A DNA stretch of 64,000 nt from Neocallimastix lanati (nom. inval.) (taxonomy: Eukaryota > Neocallimastigomycota > Neocallimastigomycetes > Neocallimastigales > Neocallimastigaceae). The notes below the pieces were generated by a model. That model saw only the letters and a list, made by a program, of their open reading frames with translations, was not told the DNA's origin and searched no databases. The translations under genes were made by a program, and so were the position numbers. Positions 41,908 through 57,957 of this stretch are shown piece by piece. Within the stretch, counting starts at the first letter, position 1. Every line of letters starts with the position of its first letter. Location: contig JACVTC010000035.1 in NCBI GenBank assembly GCA_016946835.1, positions 1,029,001 through 1,093,000 of the forward strand, in the 5' to 3' direction.

Positions 41908-44646
41908 ATGAAGATGAAGACTACTGTCTTCAGTTTATTATTAGCTGTAGTTGGTTCGTTCGTCAAAGCTAATGATGCATTTGAAAACGTCGAACCAGCA
42001 AAGAGTTACAAGCCAGTTACAGAACATAACCCACTTAACACTATTAAATTCACTGCTGATCCAGGTGTTATGGTTTACGAAGACACTGTTTACGTTTACG
42101 GTACAAACGATGGAATTCGTGAAAATATGGGTGATCTTCCAGAAGCAAACGATTATGATAGAATTCATACTCTTAATCTTATGTCTTCAAAGGATTTAGT
42201 CAACTGGGTTGACCACGGTACACTCCAAACTGGTGAATCTGAAGGAGCTGCTAAGTGGGCTCATAATACTTGGGCTCCAGCAGCAACTCACAAGAAGATT
42301 GATGGTAAGGACAAGTTCTTCCTTTACTTTGCCAATAGTGGAAATGGTATTGGTGTTTTAACTTCTGATTCTCCAACTGGTCCATTCGTTGATCCAATCG
42401 GTGATTACCTTATCAGCAAGGAATCTCCAAACTGTGCTGATGTTACTTGGTTATTCGATCCAGCCGTTTTTGTTGATGATGATGGTACTGGATACATTTA
42501 CTTTGGTGGTGGTATTCCAGGTGAATACGACAACCACCCATTATACAAAGATGCTCCATTATTTGAAGAACCAAAAACTCTTCGTGTTGCAAAGTTAGGA
42601 GATGATATGATTTCCCTTGCTTCTGAACCAATTGTTCTTGATGCTCCATGGCCATATGAAGATTCTGGTATTCACAAAGCTGACGGTATATATTACTACA
42701 CTTATTGTACTAACTGGAATGATAAGTCACCATTTGGTAAGGCTAGAATTGGTTTAATGGCTAGTGAAAGCCCACTCGGTCCATTTGAATTTGTTGACAC
42801 TATTTTTAATAACCCAGGTGACTTCTTCATTTATGATGGTAATAACCATCATACAGTTGTTCAATTCCATGACAAATGGTACATCTTTTATCATGCCGAA
42901 TGGCTTAATACTCAAGTTTACGGTGAAAAGTTAGGTTACCGTACTACACACGTTAATGAATTACCATATGTTGATGGAAAATTCTTAAACGCTACAGGTA
43001 CTCTTGAAGGTGTTCCACAATTGTTCAACGTTGATGCCTTCCAAACTCAGCTTGCTTCATTAATGGCATGGCAAGGTGGTGTTTCAACTAATGGAGTTGG
43101 ACATACTACAATTTCCTACCAAAAGGGTGAATGGACTGGTGTTTCCCAAGTTGATTTCGCTGATGGTGCAAATTCAGTTGTTTTAACTGCTTCTTCTCCA
43201 AAAGGTGCAGTTATTAGAATTACTGCCGATGATGTTGAAGGTGAAGTTATTGCCTATGTTACTGTTCCAGCCTCAACTGAATTAGAAACCGTTACTGCTG
43301 ATGTTGACGTTTCTGGTGTAAAGAACATTTTCTTCTTAGCTTCTGATGAAGTTATTATTGATACTTGGCAATTTGTTAAGGCTGATGTTGAAGGTGATGC
43401 TAGTGTTGCTGAAGATAGCGCTGACGAAGTTGACGCCGAAGTTGATGCTGATGTTGATGCTGAAGATAGCGCTAACGAAGTTGATGCCGAAGTTGATGCC
43501 GAAGTTGATGCTGCTGAAGATAGTGCTGATGAAGTTAATGAAGAAGTTGATGCTGATGCTGATGGTGAAGATAGTGCTGTTGACAATGATGAAAAGGAAT
43601 ACAGTGGTTATTTATTTGGTCATTTTATAGGTGAACAAACTGGAGATGAAGAACAAATTTATTTCGCAATTAGTGAAGATGGATTACATTTCAAAGATAT
43701 GAATAACGGAAAACCAGTATTAGTAAGTAACGTTGGAGAAAAAGGTGCAAGAGATCCATATCTTTACAGATCACATGAAGGAGACAAATTTTATGCAATT
43801 GCTACTGATTTAAGTATTTACAATCGTGGTGGATGGAAGAAGAATGCTCAAGGTTATTACGATCCAAGTACTACTGGAAGTCCATATCTTGTTTTATGGG
43901 AATCAGAAGATCTTGTTAACTGGACAGAACCAAGATTAATAAAGGTCGCCCCTGAAAACGCTGGTATGGCATGGGCTCCAGAAATTATTTATGATGAAGA
44001 AACAGAGGAAAATATCATTTTCTTCGCCTCAAGTATAATGGACCCTGAAACTAAGCTTAAGGCTAAGCCAAATGCTATCTATTATGTCGCAACCAAGGAT
44101 TTCAAGGAATTTTCAGAACCAAAGATCTTTATTGATTGCCAAAAGGACGGAAGTGAAAATGGAAAAGAAAGAGAAATAATTGATGCTACCGTTATGAAGA
44201 TAGGTGATTATTATTACAGTGTATCAAAGGATGGTGATAATGCCGAAAATGGTGGTATCAGAATATTGAGAACTAAAACTTTACTTAACTCTGAAAGTTG
44301 GGAAAAGGTTCTTGATCTTGATGAACTTGGTCTCGATTTAGAAGCTGCTGGAGTTGATGTACTCGATAACAGTACTCTTGAAGGACCAGAATTATTCGAA
44401 TTAAACAAGGCTGATAGAACAGATCCAGAAGTTCCAGAATACGGAATTATTGCTGACCGTTATATGGCAGGAACTGGATATATTCCATTAAAGACTACCA
44501 ATATTGAGGACAGGGATAATTCAAAGAATTCCTGGAAGGTTCTTTCTGATAAGGAATATTCATTTGACAAATTAAAGAAGCGTCACGGAACCATTCTCAG
44601 AATAACTAAGGATGAAATCGAAAGATTAAAGAAGGCTTATTTGTAA
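41908..44646 (+). CDS. Secreted tandem GH43 glycosidase (GH43-CBM6-like-GH43)
   Basis: Arabinan/arabinoxylan-debranching hemicellulase, probably alpha-L-arabinofuranosidase/xylosidase type, secreted onto plant cell walls. Single exon, 912 aa. Signal peptide about 1-21 (KTTVFSLLLAVVGSFVKA). First GH43 about 38-370: catalytic base D51 (FTADPGVM), pKa-setting D184 (WLFDPAVF) and acid E251 (WPYEDSGIHK) all present. CBM6-like beta domain about 375-490 (LMAWQGGVSTNG at its start, IIDTWQFVK at its end). An acidic linker of repeated (A/D/E)SADEVDAEVDA units follows, about 495-560. Second, distantly related GH43 about 563-912: D616 (GARDPYLY), WAPEI at E692, and E825 (LEGPELF). No dockerin, so it is probably free rather than cellulosomal. 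Many codons end in C or G, unlike neighbouring genes, and there are no introns; bacterial origin is inferred, as for many gut-fungal CAZymes. Substrate not determinable. Confidence 0.92.
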   Translation: MKMKTTVFSLLLAVVGSFVKANDAFENVEPAKSYKPVTEHNPLNTIKFTADPGVMVYEDTVYVYGTNDGIRENMGDLPEANDYDRIHTLNLMSSKDLVNWVDHGTLQTGESEGAAKWAHNTWAPAATHKKIDGKDKFFLYFANSGNGIGVLTSDSPTGPFVDPIGDYLISKESPNCADVTWLFDPAVFVDDDGTGYIYFGGGIPGEYDNHPLYKDAPLFEEPKTLRVAKLGDDMISLASEPIVLDAPWPYEDSGIHKADGIYYYTYCTNWNDKSPFGKARIGLMASESPLGPFEFVDTIFNNPGDFFIYDGNNHHTVVQFHDKWYIFYHAEWLNTQVYGEKLGYRTTHVNELPYVDGKFLNATGTLEGVPQLFNVDAFQTQLASLMAWQGGVSTNGVGHTTISYQKGEWTGVSQVDFADGANSVVLTASSPKGAVIRITADDVEGEVIAYVTVPASTELETVTADVDVSGVKNIFFLASDEVIIDTWQFVKADVEGDASVAEDSADEVDAEVDADVDAEDSANEVDAEVDAEVDAAEDSADEVNEEVDADADGEDSAVDNDEKEYSGYLFGHFIGEQTGDEEQIYFAISEDGLHFKDMNNGKPVLVSNVGEKGARDPYLYRSHEGDKFYAIATDLSIYNRGGWKKNAQGYYDPSTTGSPYLVLWESEDLVNWTEPRLIKVAPENAGMAWAPEIIYDEETEENIIFFASSIMDPETKLKAKPNAIYYVATKDFKEFSEPKIFIDCQKDGSENGKEREIIDATVMKIGDYYYSVSKDGDNAENGGIRILRTKTLLNSESWEKVLDLDELGLDLEAAGVDVLDNSTLEGPELFELNKADRTDPEVPEYGIIADRYMAGTGYIPLKTTNIEDRDNSKNSWKVLSDKEYSFDKLKKRHGTILRITKDEIERLKKAYL

Positions 44647-45127
44647 AATTTTTAATATCGATTTGGACCTTAGAAATGAACAATAATAAATTGTAGAATA
44701 AATAAAATAAAAATTTTCCAGATTAATTTAATTAAAAATAATTCGGAAAATTTTATAAATTTTAAAAATAAAGAATAAAATTTAGAAAAATATGAATTTT
44801 GAAAACAATTGACAAAAAAAAAAAAAAAATAAAATAAAATAAAATATGTATTAATATAAAAAATAAAATAAAATATGTATTAATATAAAAAATAAAATAA
44901 AATAAAATAAAATAAAATGTAAAAAATATAAATGTAATAAATATAATAAATAAAAAAAAAATAAAATAAAATAAAATAAATATATTATAAATAATAAAAG
45001 ATTATGGTAAGTTTTATGTGTGATTATAATTGAAATGCAAAAGTCTCTATGTAATATTTTATTGATAAAATATTTACTTTAAAAAAATTAATATGTGAAT
45101 TGCTGATTTTAATAATTATAGTAATTA
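44647..45127. other. AT-rich spacer with AAAAT repeats
   Basis: 3' of the GH43 gene. AAAAT arrays at about 44830-44990 separated by two copies of an ATGTATTAATATAAAAAAT spacer. No gene seen. Confidence 0.65.
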
Positions 45128-45240
45128 TTATTAAAGTTATCACTGATAGAATCTCCAAATATAGAATTGATAAAGGAGTTATTAAGCCAGAACATATTCA
45201 AGTTCAACTTTGAGTAGCCTCATTTAAGTTAAGATTTCAT
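45128..45240 (+). mobile_element. LINE reverse-transcriptase fingers fragment
   Basis: Encodes IKVITDRISKY and RIDKGVIKPEH, resembling the LINE RT block just before the QxGFR motif. The continuation KPE-x-FGFRNLEECIQAF is seen at 47041. Short and isolated. Confidence 0.5.
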
Positions 45241-45302
45241 TTATATTTTTTTTTTTTTTACATTTTATTTTATTTTATTTTATTTTTTATATTAATACAT
45301 AT

Positions 45303-45911
45303 TGATATAATTTTGAAGATTGTATCAATCATTATATATACTTGTTCCTTCTTGGTGGGATTTTAGTTTTAAATGAGCTACATTTCGATAGTGGGGAACA
45401 GAGACAATTAAATGAACTACTTTTCAAAGGTTCATCTGAGTCACCTGTTCCAAAAATTGTGGGCTTGGCGGAATTATTAACAAGGGTAATACCTATCATA
45501 AGTAGTTCGTTTGAGCTATTATTTGATAGATATTGTAAAATACCAAACTTAACCAAGAGCGTCGACGTCGTACTGATAAGGCATAATGATAATACAGGAT
45601 CTTCATCTATTTCTACGAAGGGTGAATCTCGCCCTAGTAGTTCAATAAATGATGAATCCTGGGAGAGTTTAGTGGACACCACGCTATCTATTTTAAAGAT
45701 GTTTACTTCTAGGGTTTATTTCTTTTTTATTTGTTAGGAAGGGAAAAATTCCCGCATAGTACAACTTTGCCGAAATATATAATATTTTTGAGCTTTTTTA
45801 TTTTTTATTTTTAAACTTTTATTTTTATTTTTTAAATTTCAAATGTACTTTTACCTACATGTATTTTTATAATAAAATTAATAAAGTTATGGAAGTGTAT
45901 TCTCTTCCCTG

Positions 45912-45947
<36 letters not shown>
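45303..45947 (+). mobile_element. 5'-truncated LINE with poly-A tail
   Basis: Starts within the LINE C-terminal region (YNFEDCINHYIYLFLLGG) and keeps an open frame of about 130 codons to 45737 (LHFDSGEQRQLNELLFKGSS...). The 3' UTR ends TTCTCTTCCCTGTCT and poly-A follows (about 45915-45947). Close homologue of the minus-strand copy at 8199-8770. No start codon of its own; a retro-copy, not a gene. Confidence 0.87.
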
Positions 45948-45949
<2 letters not shown>

Positions 45950-45984
45950 AAGTTATGGTTTTACCTGGATCTGGTTGAAAATAT

Positions 45985-47038
45985 AATATCATTATTGAAA
46001 TTAGAAGTGGTTAGAGTTTCTGACGATTGTCCTAAATTCTGTCATTGTTGTGGAAAAGGTGATCAATTTTTTATCCATTGGATATTTGAATGCTCTATCT
46101 TTTTTGCTCTATTTTTTTCTCTATGTCGATGTAAAATCTTTAGATTTTATGGATGACATTTTCATTCTCATTTTATTTATCTAATAAAGTAAGGAATCTT
46201 TCCTTACTTCCTTCTTATTCTAATATTTTTAGAATAATGAAAAATTTCATAAACAAGTATATTTATACTATTCTTTATTGGTGGAAAAATTTCAGCTTTA
46301 GATGAGCTACAAAATTTCGATACTGGGGAACGGAGAGACATTTAGATGAACAACTCCTAAAGAAGCTCACAGGGGTCTACTGTTCTATATATTGTGGGGG
46401 CTTGTGGAATATCTTGCTAATACAATACCTAGTCGTCAGTAGCTCTCTTGAGTTACTTTTTGAGAGGTTTAGCAAAAAACACTTTCATTACCAAGAGTAC
46501 CGACGTCTTACCCCGATATGACAAAGGAATAGTGCAGTTAGTAGTTTTGTTAATTCTCATCAATACACATTTACTAACAACATCCGTTCCTAACACAGAA
46601 CCTATAGTAAGTAATTCAGTTTTTAATGATCTCTTTCTTGTGGTTCAAGGGAGAGTTTATTGTATACTACACTATCTATTTTAAAGATGTTACTTCTTTG
46701 TTTTATTATTTTAGATTTAACTGATGGTCACGATAACTATACATAGTATACATCACATAGAAATTTTTTTTTTCTAACTTTTGAAACTTATTTTTATTCT
46801 TTATTTCATTAGATTTTCTATGATTAATTAATAAAGTTTTAAATTTTTTTTTTTTTTTTTTTTTTTTTACTTATTTTAATTATTTTTTATTTTACTTAAT
46901 CTTTAACATATATATTATTTTTATCTTTAAATTATATAATGAATTTTTTTTTAATAAATGTAATACATATAAAAATATATTTATCTATTTAATAAGGCAC
47001 TAGAAGTGTTCTCTTTCCAGTCTAAAAAAAAAAAAAAA
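45985..47038 (+). mobile_element. 5'-truncated LINE of a diverged subfamily, with poly-A
   Basis: Begins with the zinc-knuckle block RVSDDCPKFCHCCGKGDQFF...HWIFEC (about 46013-46093; Cys and His positions intact). It passes a decayed FIGG-type tail (46275-46690) and ends GTGTTCTCTTTCCAGTCT plus poly-A (47024-47038). It lies directly behind the poly-A of the previous copy. Confidence 0.8.
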
Positions 47039-47039
47039 T

Positions 47040-48900
47040 TAAACCAGAATAATTTGGATTTCGTAACTTAGAAGAATGTATTCAAGCTTTTACACTTCAT
47101 TAAGAATTATATGTTAGAGACGAAAATTTGAAAATAAGGATACTTACCTCCTCTTTTGGCGAAATGTATGATTGTTCAGGTAAAGTGTTTTTTAAAATTA
47201 GCTAGTAAGTGAGCTAGAAATAATGAAATGCGGTTTGGTATCAATAAGCATGCAAGTTTAGAGGTACAAGAGGAAGTATCAAAATTTCTTAATAATAGTA
47301 ACCCTACCTTTTATCTTTCAAGTCAAGAATTACCTAAAACGAACTGATATTCCTTCATGGGTATACCATTTTCAAATGATTTAGAATTGAAACCGATCAT
47401 ACAGAGAATGAATAATAAAGTTAGAAAAAGCACTTTATTATATAAAAGGATTTCTTAAGAATCCTTATATTACTATCCCTTATAAACGAATGTTATTTTC
47501 TGCAATAGTAATTGGTCAAGTTTCGTATTATGCACCTCTACTTGGATCGAACAAAGAAAGAGAATGAGAAGTACATAGACACTAGTTAATACAGGATTAT
47601 ACTGGATTGAAGGATTTTCTAATGAGGGAATAGTTTTACATCTCTTTATAGTGTTTCTAAAAGAACTTAACATTCCTCCTCTTTAGGCGAAATACATGAT
47701 TGCTCAGGTAAGGTGTTTTTTTAAAAAATGGAAAAACTCGAAATGTATTATCTCTAATTTACTTAGAGATATATCACGTCATGCATGGGATAAAGAAATA
47801 AAAATTTTATCAGACAAATTAGATAAATTTCCTTCAAAAAAAAAAAAAGCAAATTGTAAAACTTTTACTGAGATAGAGATATGGCGGGAAAATTAATCAA
47901 GGCTAAGGCTTACAAGAAAGGATGAATTTGAGAAAACTAGATACTACTTAAATTTCAATTTCAGGTATCCTGAATTTAGCATTGGATTCCGATGTGTACT
48001 TCATGCCAGATATGGACATAAATTCGATATACGTGTTGCCAAAGCCGCCAATAGGATTGAAGATGACTGTACAGAATGGTGTCCTTGTGGTTGTAGAAAA
48101 AAATAGTAATCCTCGAATTGGAACATTGGTTTTCTAAATGCTATCTTTTTTATGAATATCGAATGAAATATTTTTATGGATATGGAAAAACTTTATGAAA
48201 AATTGTTTGCTATTAACAAATATTGTCCAATATCAAATAGTAATATAAACGCTGTTTTCACAGATATGAATAATGTAGAATCAAATACAGAATTCTGATA
48301 GTAATAACAATGAGTATAATATTAATAATAATAACAATAGAAATAATATTGTTAATAATAATAATAGTATTAATAGTGAAAATAAGAATTATAATATTAG
48401 TGATAGTGAAAATAATAGTATTTTTACTAATAATATGAATAGGTCAATTGGTACAAATCGTATTAATATTTGTAAATTTCCTGAATAATAAGTGTGTAAA
48501 TATATATGTGACGTGGTACCGATTATATAACTTCCTTCTTGGTGGAAGAGATGCAGACATTATTGATTTTGATTATAAAATGGGAATGTGCAGTTTTTTT
48601 TATCGTTTAATAACCAAATCATTTCTAGTGATTATTTTACAATGCCATTCTTGATTCGATCTGCGGCTCTCTTTTACAGAAATTTTGTTTAGGGTTAGTA
48701 CTTGAGAAGGATTGTTATTCCCGACGACGATATAAGCGTAAACTAGCCAGGCGTGTTAACACTGAAAATGCAGTAAGATAGACTAGCAGGGCCAATGCCT
48801 CTGAAGGAGAAGACCATAATATATATCTTTCATATTAGTCCATTTAAATACTAATCCGGAATAAGAATTCCCTTTTAAACAAAAATCTTATAATCTGGAA
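47040..48900 (+). mobile_element. LINE remnant, copy 2 (not interrupted by the LTR/SINE)
   Basis: Starts with RT motif FGFRNLEECIQAFTLH (47053-47100). It then continues from 47190 as a close homologue of 5313-6790: KLASK-x-ARNNEMRFGINK, YTIF-like SNDLELKPIIQRMNNKV, LFSAIVIGQVSYYAPLLGSN, LSDKLDKFPSKK, EWCPCGC knuckle relic, YNFLLGGRDADIIDFDYKMG. A segment related to 47668-47715 also appears out of order at 47143-47193. Multiple stops. The tail (48700-48850; RRRYKRKLARRVNTENAV) is better preserved here than elsewhere. Confidence 0.85.
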
Positions 48901-48920
48901 GTGAAGTTCATTGAATATAT

Positions 48921-48960
<40 letters not shown>

Positions 48961-49159
48961 CTAAATTTATTTATACATTTTATTTTTTGAATAATACTTT
49001 TATTTCGCATTACTATCTAAAAAAAAAATTATTTTGCTTAATTTGAACAAATAATTTTTTATTTTTTACTATTTTTTTTTTTTTTTTTTTTTAAGTAAAA
49101 ATATACACATAAGTAAGTGAATAAATAAATAAAAATAAAGTTCACAATAATTGCAACTA

Positions 49160-50125
49160 TAAAAAAAAAAAAAAAAAAAAATTAATATAAAGATGGAAAT
49201 TTCGAAAAATGAATCTAAACATTAATTTTTATATGAAATCAATTACTAATAAAAACATAAGTGAAATAACAATATTTAAAATATTAGAATGGTAGAAAAT
49301 ATAGTAATGAATTAATATTAAAAATTTTCAATAAAGTATGAAGCTGATGTAAAATAGGAAGATCATGACATTAATACTCTATTAATTTATGTATGAAACG
49401 ATGAAAAAAAAATATAAATGTAATTAAATATTTAATTTAATATAATGATGATGAAAATAAGGAAAACTAAAGGGGGTAGAACCCATTCATTTTTATTTAT
49501 ATATGAAATAATTAAAGAAATAATGTAGATATAATTGAATATTCAGTTAAATATGATGCTTATGCAAATAAAGAAAATCAAAGAGGATACATAGGAATGT
49601 GAAATTGTTAATAGTAAATTATTTTGTTAAACTTAGAACAAATATAAATAAAGAAAACATTTGTAGTGAAATATCATTAATTTATGAATGTAACAGTAGG
49701 AATGGTACAGTAGTGAAATATCATTTATTTATGAATGTAACAGTAGGAATGGTTCAGTAGTGAAATATATTGTTGAACATGAGGTGGTGATAAATAAATA
49801 AAATAAGGGAGATGGAACATCGTTATTTGTTGCCTGTGATAAAGTAAATGAATCCATAATAAAAAGTTTAATTGAACATGGTTCTAATGTAAATAAATAA
49901 AGAAAAAATAATTTTGGTTTGACCCTAATATTCCGTATGTGATATTATGGAAATGAGTCGATTATAAATATATTTAATTGAGCATAGTGCAAATTTAAAT
50001 AAAGAAAATGGGGTGGCTGAAACCCCGTTATTTAATGTTTATTGGGAAGGAAATGAAATAATAGAGAAATATAAAAAGTTGAACATGAAACAGACGTAAA
50101 TAAAGAAAATTGTCAAACATTTATT
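49160..50125 (+). pseudogene. Decayed ankyrin-repeat gene
   Basis: In shifting frames it reads as repeated ankyrin units of about 33 aa: ACDKVNESIIKSLIEHGSNV, NESIINIFN-like, LIEHSANLNKENG, VAETPLFNVYWEGNEIIEK, VEHETDVNKENC. The consensus (I)(I/V)xxL(I/V)EHGAxVNKEN...GETPLF is typical of ankyrin repeats. Frequent stops and indels make it non-functional. A 47-bp unit is tandemly duplicated at 49663, 49710 and 49757. Boundaries are approximate. Confidence 0.75.
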
Positions 50126-50486
50126 TCTTTATTTTATAATAACAAAATAATATTTACTATTTAATTATATTTTTTTATGATTAATTTGGTTATAATGGGT
50201 ATTTTATTTTATTTTATTTTATTTTTTTTTTTTACCCATTTAGTTATTACTCAAAGTTTTATTTTATTTTTTTATTACATACACATTTAATATAAATATT
50301 TTAAAACTTTTATCTTCTAGTTAAAGTAATCAAATATGATAATTAGTATCAAATATTTAAATATTTACATACATATAATTATACGCAATAGAAATAAAAT
50401 AATAATAAATAAAATAATAAATTAAATTTATCAAATTTATTGAATTCATTAAATTATAATTATAATAATAATAAATAATAATAATA

Positions 50487-50519
<33 letters not shown>

Positions 50520-50540
50520 TAACAATAAATAATAACAATA

Positions 50541-50610
<70 letters not shown>

Positions 50611-51032
50611 TTTAAAAAAAAAAAGAATTTACTCTTTTATCTTTTTAAAAACAAGGAATTTAATTTTCATATATTATTTTATTTTAACAAAAAAAACTAG
50701 AAAATTACAATCATATTTGATTTATTTTATTTTTTTAGTTGCCAAATTAAAAATAAAGTATTATATGGGGATAGATTTTATTCCCAACCAACAAGTAATG
50801 AATATTAACTTTCCATGTTTAAATTTAATTAGAAAAAATATTAAACATAATATAAAGTATACTGATTAAAGTTTATTTGGATATAATGATATTCTTTATC
50901 GAAAAAAATATTGCTAAAGATATTTTATATATTTTTATTCATGAATATTTTACCCATTATAATTTTATTAATATTTTTATTTAAATATTTATTGACGTTA
51001 ATTTTAAATATTTAACCTAAAAAATTAATTTT

Positions 51033-51070
<38 letters not shown>

Positions 51071-51742
51071 CCGTATTATTTAATTTATTTAATTTATTTA
51101 ATTTATTTATTTAATTTAATTTAATTTAATTTATTTTAATTTTTTATTTTTTTTTATTTTATTTTATTTTTTTTTTTAAAATAAATTTATTTATATATAT
51201 AATAATAATAATAATTTATGTAACAATTTATAAATTTTAATGAAATTAAAACAAGTTTTATTTTTATTCATATATTCCATTAATAACATATAACATGTTT
51301 ACTGCTTTTTTATGCTAATATAATATATTAAAAATATATATAATTTTTTTTTTTTTTTTTTTAGTTTTAAGGTAACTTTGTGTCAAAAGAAACCTATTTT
51401 TTAATCATAATATTGAAAATAGTAAATTTAAAATGAAAATTAAAAAATTAAAAAAATTTTTTTTCAGTTACTATTTCAATATAAGAAAAAAATCATTTAA
51501 TATTAAATATAAAAATTTAAAAAATTATATGATTTGTAAATAGTATAAAATAAAAATATATATTAATAAATTAAATATTCAAGAAATTAATTTATAAATT
51601 AAAATTTAATTTTTTTTTCTATATTCATTCAAAGACATATAAACTGTTAATTTGTTTTTGATTTATTTTTGAAAAAAGAGGAAAAAAAAAAAAAAAATAA
51701 AAAAGTAAAAAAATAAAAAAAGTAAAAAATAAAAAATAAAAA
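50126..51742. other. AT-rich intergenic spacer
   Basis: Holds (AAT)n at about 50452-50610, poly-T at about 51033-51070 and about 51345-51362, and ATTT/TTTAA simple repeats at 51075-51175. No gene seen. Confidence 0.7.
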
Positions 51743-55815
<4,073 letters not shown>

Positions 55816-56840
55816 TCAAATATATATAACTAATACTATTTATCATATTTAAAATTTCAATCTGATTTTATTGTAATTAAATGTTAAATCAATATTAATT
55901 CATTTAATATTTGATTATTTTTTAATTTATTTTAATATCAAAATAATTAAATATGAAGAGAGGAAGAGAGAATTTAATTAATCATAAATGGTTCAATTAA
56001 TACTACAGAATAAATTTAATAAAATGAAATATACAAGGAAGGTAAAAATATTTAAAACATCTTCATATTCAAACTTCATAATTTTTATTAATTTTAATAT
56101 TGAATTAGTAAAAATTATTATATTTAACATATATAATATATAATAATATATATAAATATAAAAAAATATAAAATATAATTTTTCTTTTAAAGAATAAGCC
56201 AATAAGAATAAAATGTCTTTTTTTTTTTAATAATGCATATTTTTAGTAAAAAATTTTATTAGTGTAACATTAATCGATTTAAAAATTACCATAAAAATAA
56301 TTTTTTTTCTTTTTTTTTTTCTTTAATTAATAAAAAAGATAGTAATTAATGTACCACAAAATATTTAATTATTTAAAAAAATTTATATTTTTATTATATA
56401 ATTAATTATATAATTAATTATATATAAATTAAATTGTTAATAATAATTATATATATTTTTTTTTATTTAAAAAAAAAAAAAAAATAAAATAAAAAAAAGC
56501 ATATATTTAATACTTTTTTTTTTTTATTAATATTATTATATCACAAATATATATATAGTTAAATAAAATAATCTATAAATTATTATAATAATATAATTTA
56601 TAACAATAATATTTATAATATAATAATTTATAATAATATAATAGATGACTATAAAATTTTTTGACTTAAATGAATAAGTAATTCTATATTATTTTAATCA
56701 TATATTAATATAATGTAATATATCTATGATAAGATAAATAATATAAGAATTAATAAAAAATGGAGAGATTGGGAATAATGGAAAATTATAAACATTAATA
56801 AATCAACCATTTTATAAAATTTTATTATTATAATTTTTAA

Positions 56841-56875
<35 letters not shown>

Positions 56876-57595
56876 TTTTTTTATTTTTTTTTTATTCTAA
56901 TAAATTTACCACATTTTTTATGTTTTGCTTTAAATATTAAAAAAAAAATAATAAAATAAAAAAAATAAATAAATATAAAATAAAAATAAAATAAAAATAA
57001 AATTTAGATAAAGAAAAAATAAGAAGAAATAAAAATTAATAAATTTATATTTATAAACAAAACAAACAAACAAACAAAATACATAAATGATAATGATAAT
57101 AATTATAAAAGGGATAATAGAATAAAATAATAAAAATTTTAAAACTTTAATATTAACCTTTTATTTTTATATTATAAAATATTAGATAATTAGTTTAATA
57201 ATAAAGTAAATAATTAATTTTGAATAAATTTTAATACTTAAATTATTGAACTTTTTATTCTACTTTGAATAAATTAAATAATAATCATAATAATAAAAAT
57301 AATAATAATAAAATAATAATAAAATAATAATAAAATAATAATAAAATAATAATAAAATAATAATAATAATAATAATAAAAATAAAAATAAAATCAATAAA
57401 TATTTTTTATTTTATTTTTTTTTTTTCAAAAAAGATAAATTAGTAAATTTATTATTTTACAAATAAAAACAGTTTTATTTTTATTTTTTATTTATTTATT
57501 TTATACAAATATATATATATAATATTCTTTTCTATTTTTTTTTTTTTTTTTATTTTTATAATTTATAGAGTTTTTTTATATAATTTAAAATCCAG

Positions 57596-57626
<31 letters not shown>

Positions 57627-57640
57627 AAGGATTTTTTAAA
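55816..57640. other. AT-rich intergenic spacer
   Basis: Between the kinase and FHIP genes. TA-rich, with (AAT)n at about 57290-57380, poly-T at about 57537-57551 and poly-T at 57599-57624 just upstream of the FHIP ATG. No gene seen. Confidence 0.7.
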
Positions 57641-57901
57641 ATGAGTAATAATACTTTAAGAAGTAATTCTATAAATTTTGAAAAATTACTTAGTTTTGAT
57701 AATATATTCAATATCGAAAATAGAAGAAATTATCATTCTACTAAATATATATCAAAAGTGACAAGCTTTAAAAAAGTATGTAAATTTTAATAAAAAAAAA
57801 TTTTTTTTTTGAAGAATATAATTATTATTTAGAAATAAAATAAAATAAATATGAAATATATAATTTTTATATTTTTATATTAAAAATATTAGTTCTACTA
57901 T

Positions 57902-57957
<56 letters not shown>

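Noticed and set aside
43254-43630. Ala/Ser-rich antisense frame and an overlapping plus-strand frame in the GH43 linker
   Set aside because: Alternative frames of the repetitive acidic linker.
45332-45737. A novel 116-131 aa host gene
   Set aside because: It is part of a 5'-truncated LINE that ends in the family terminus and poly-A; no start codon of its own.
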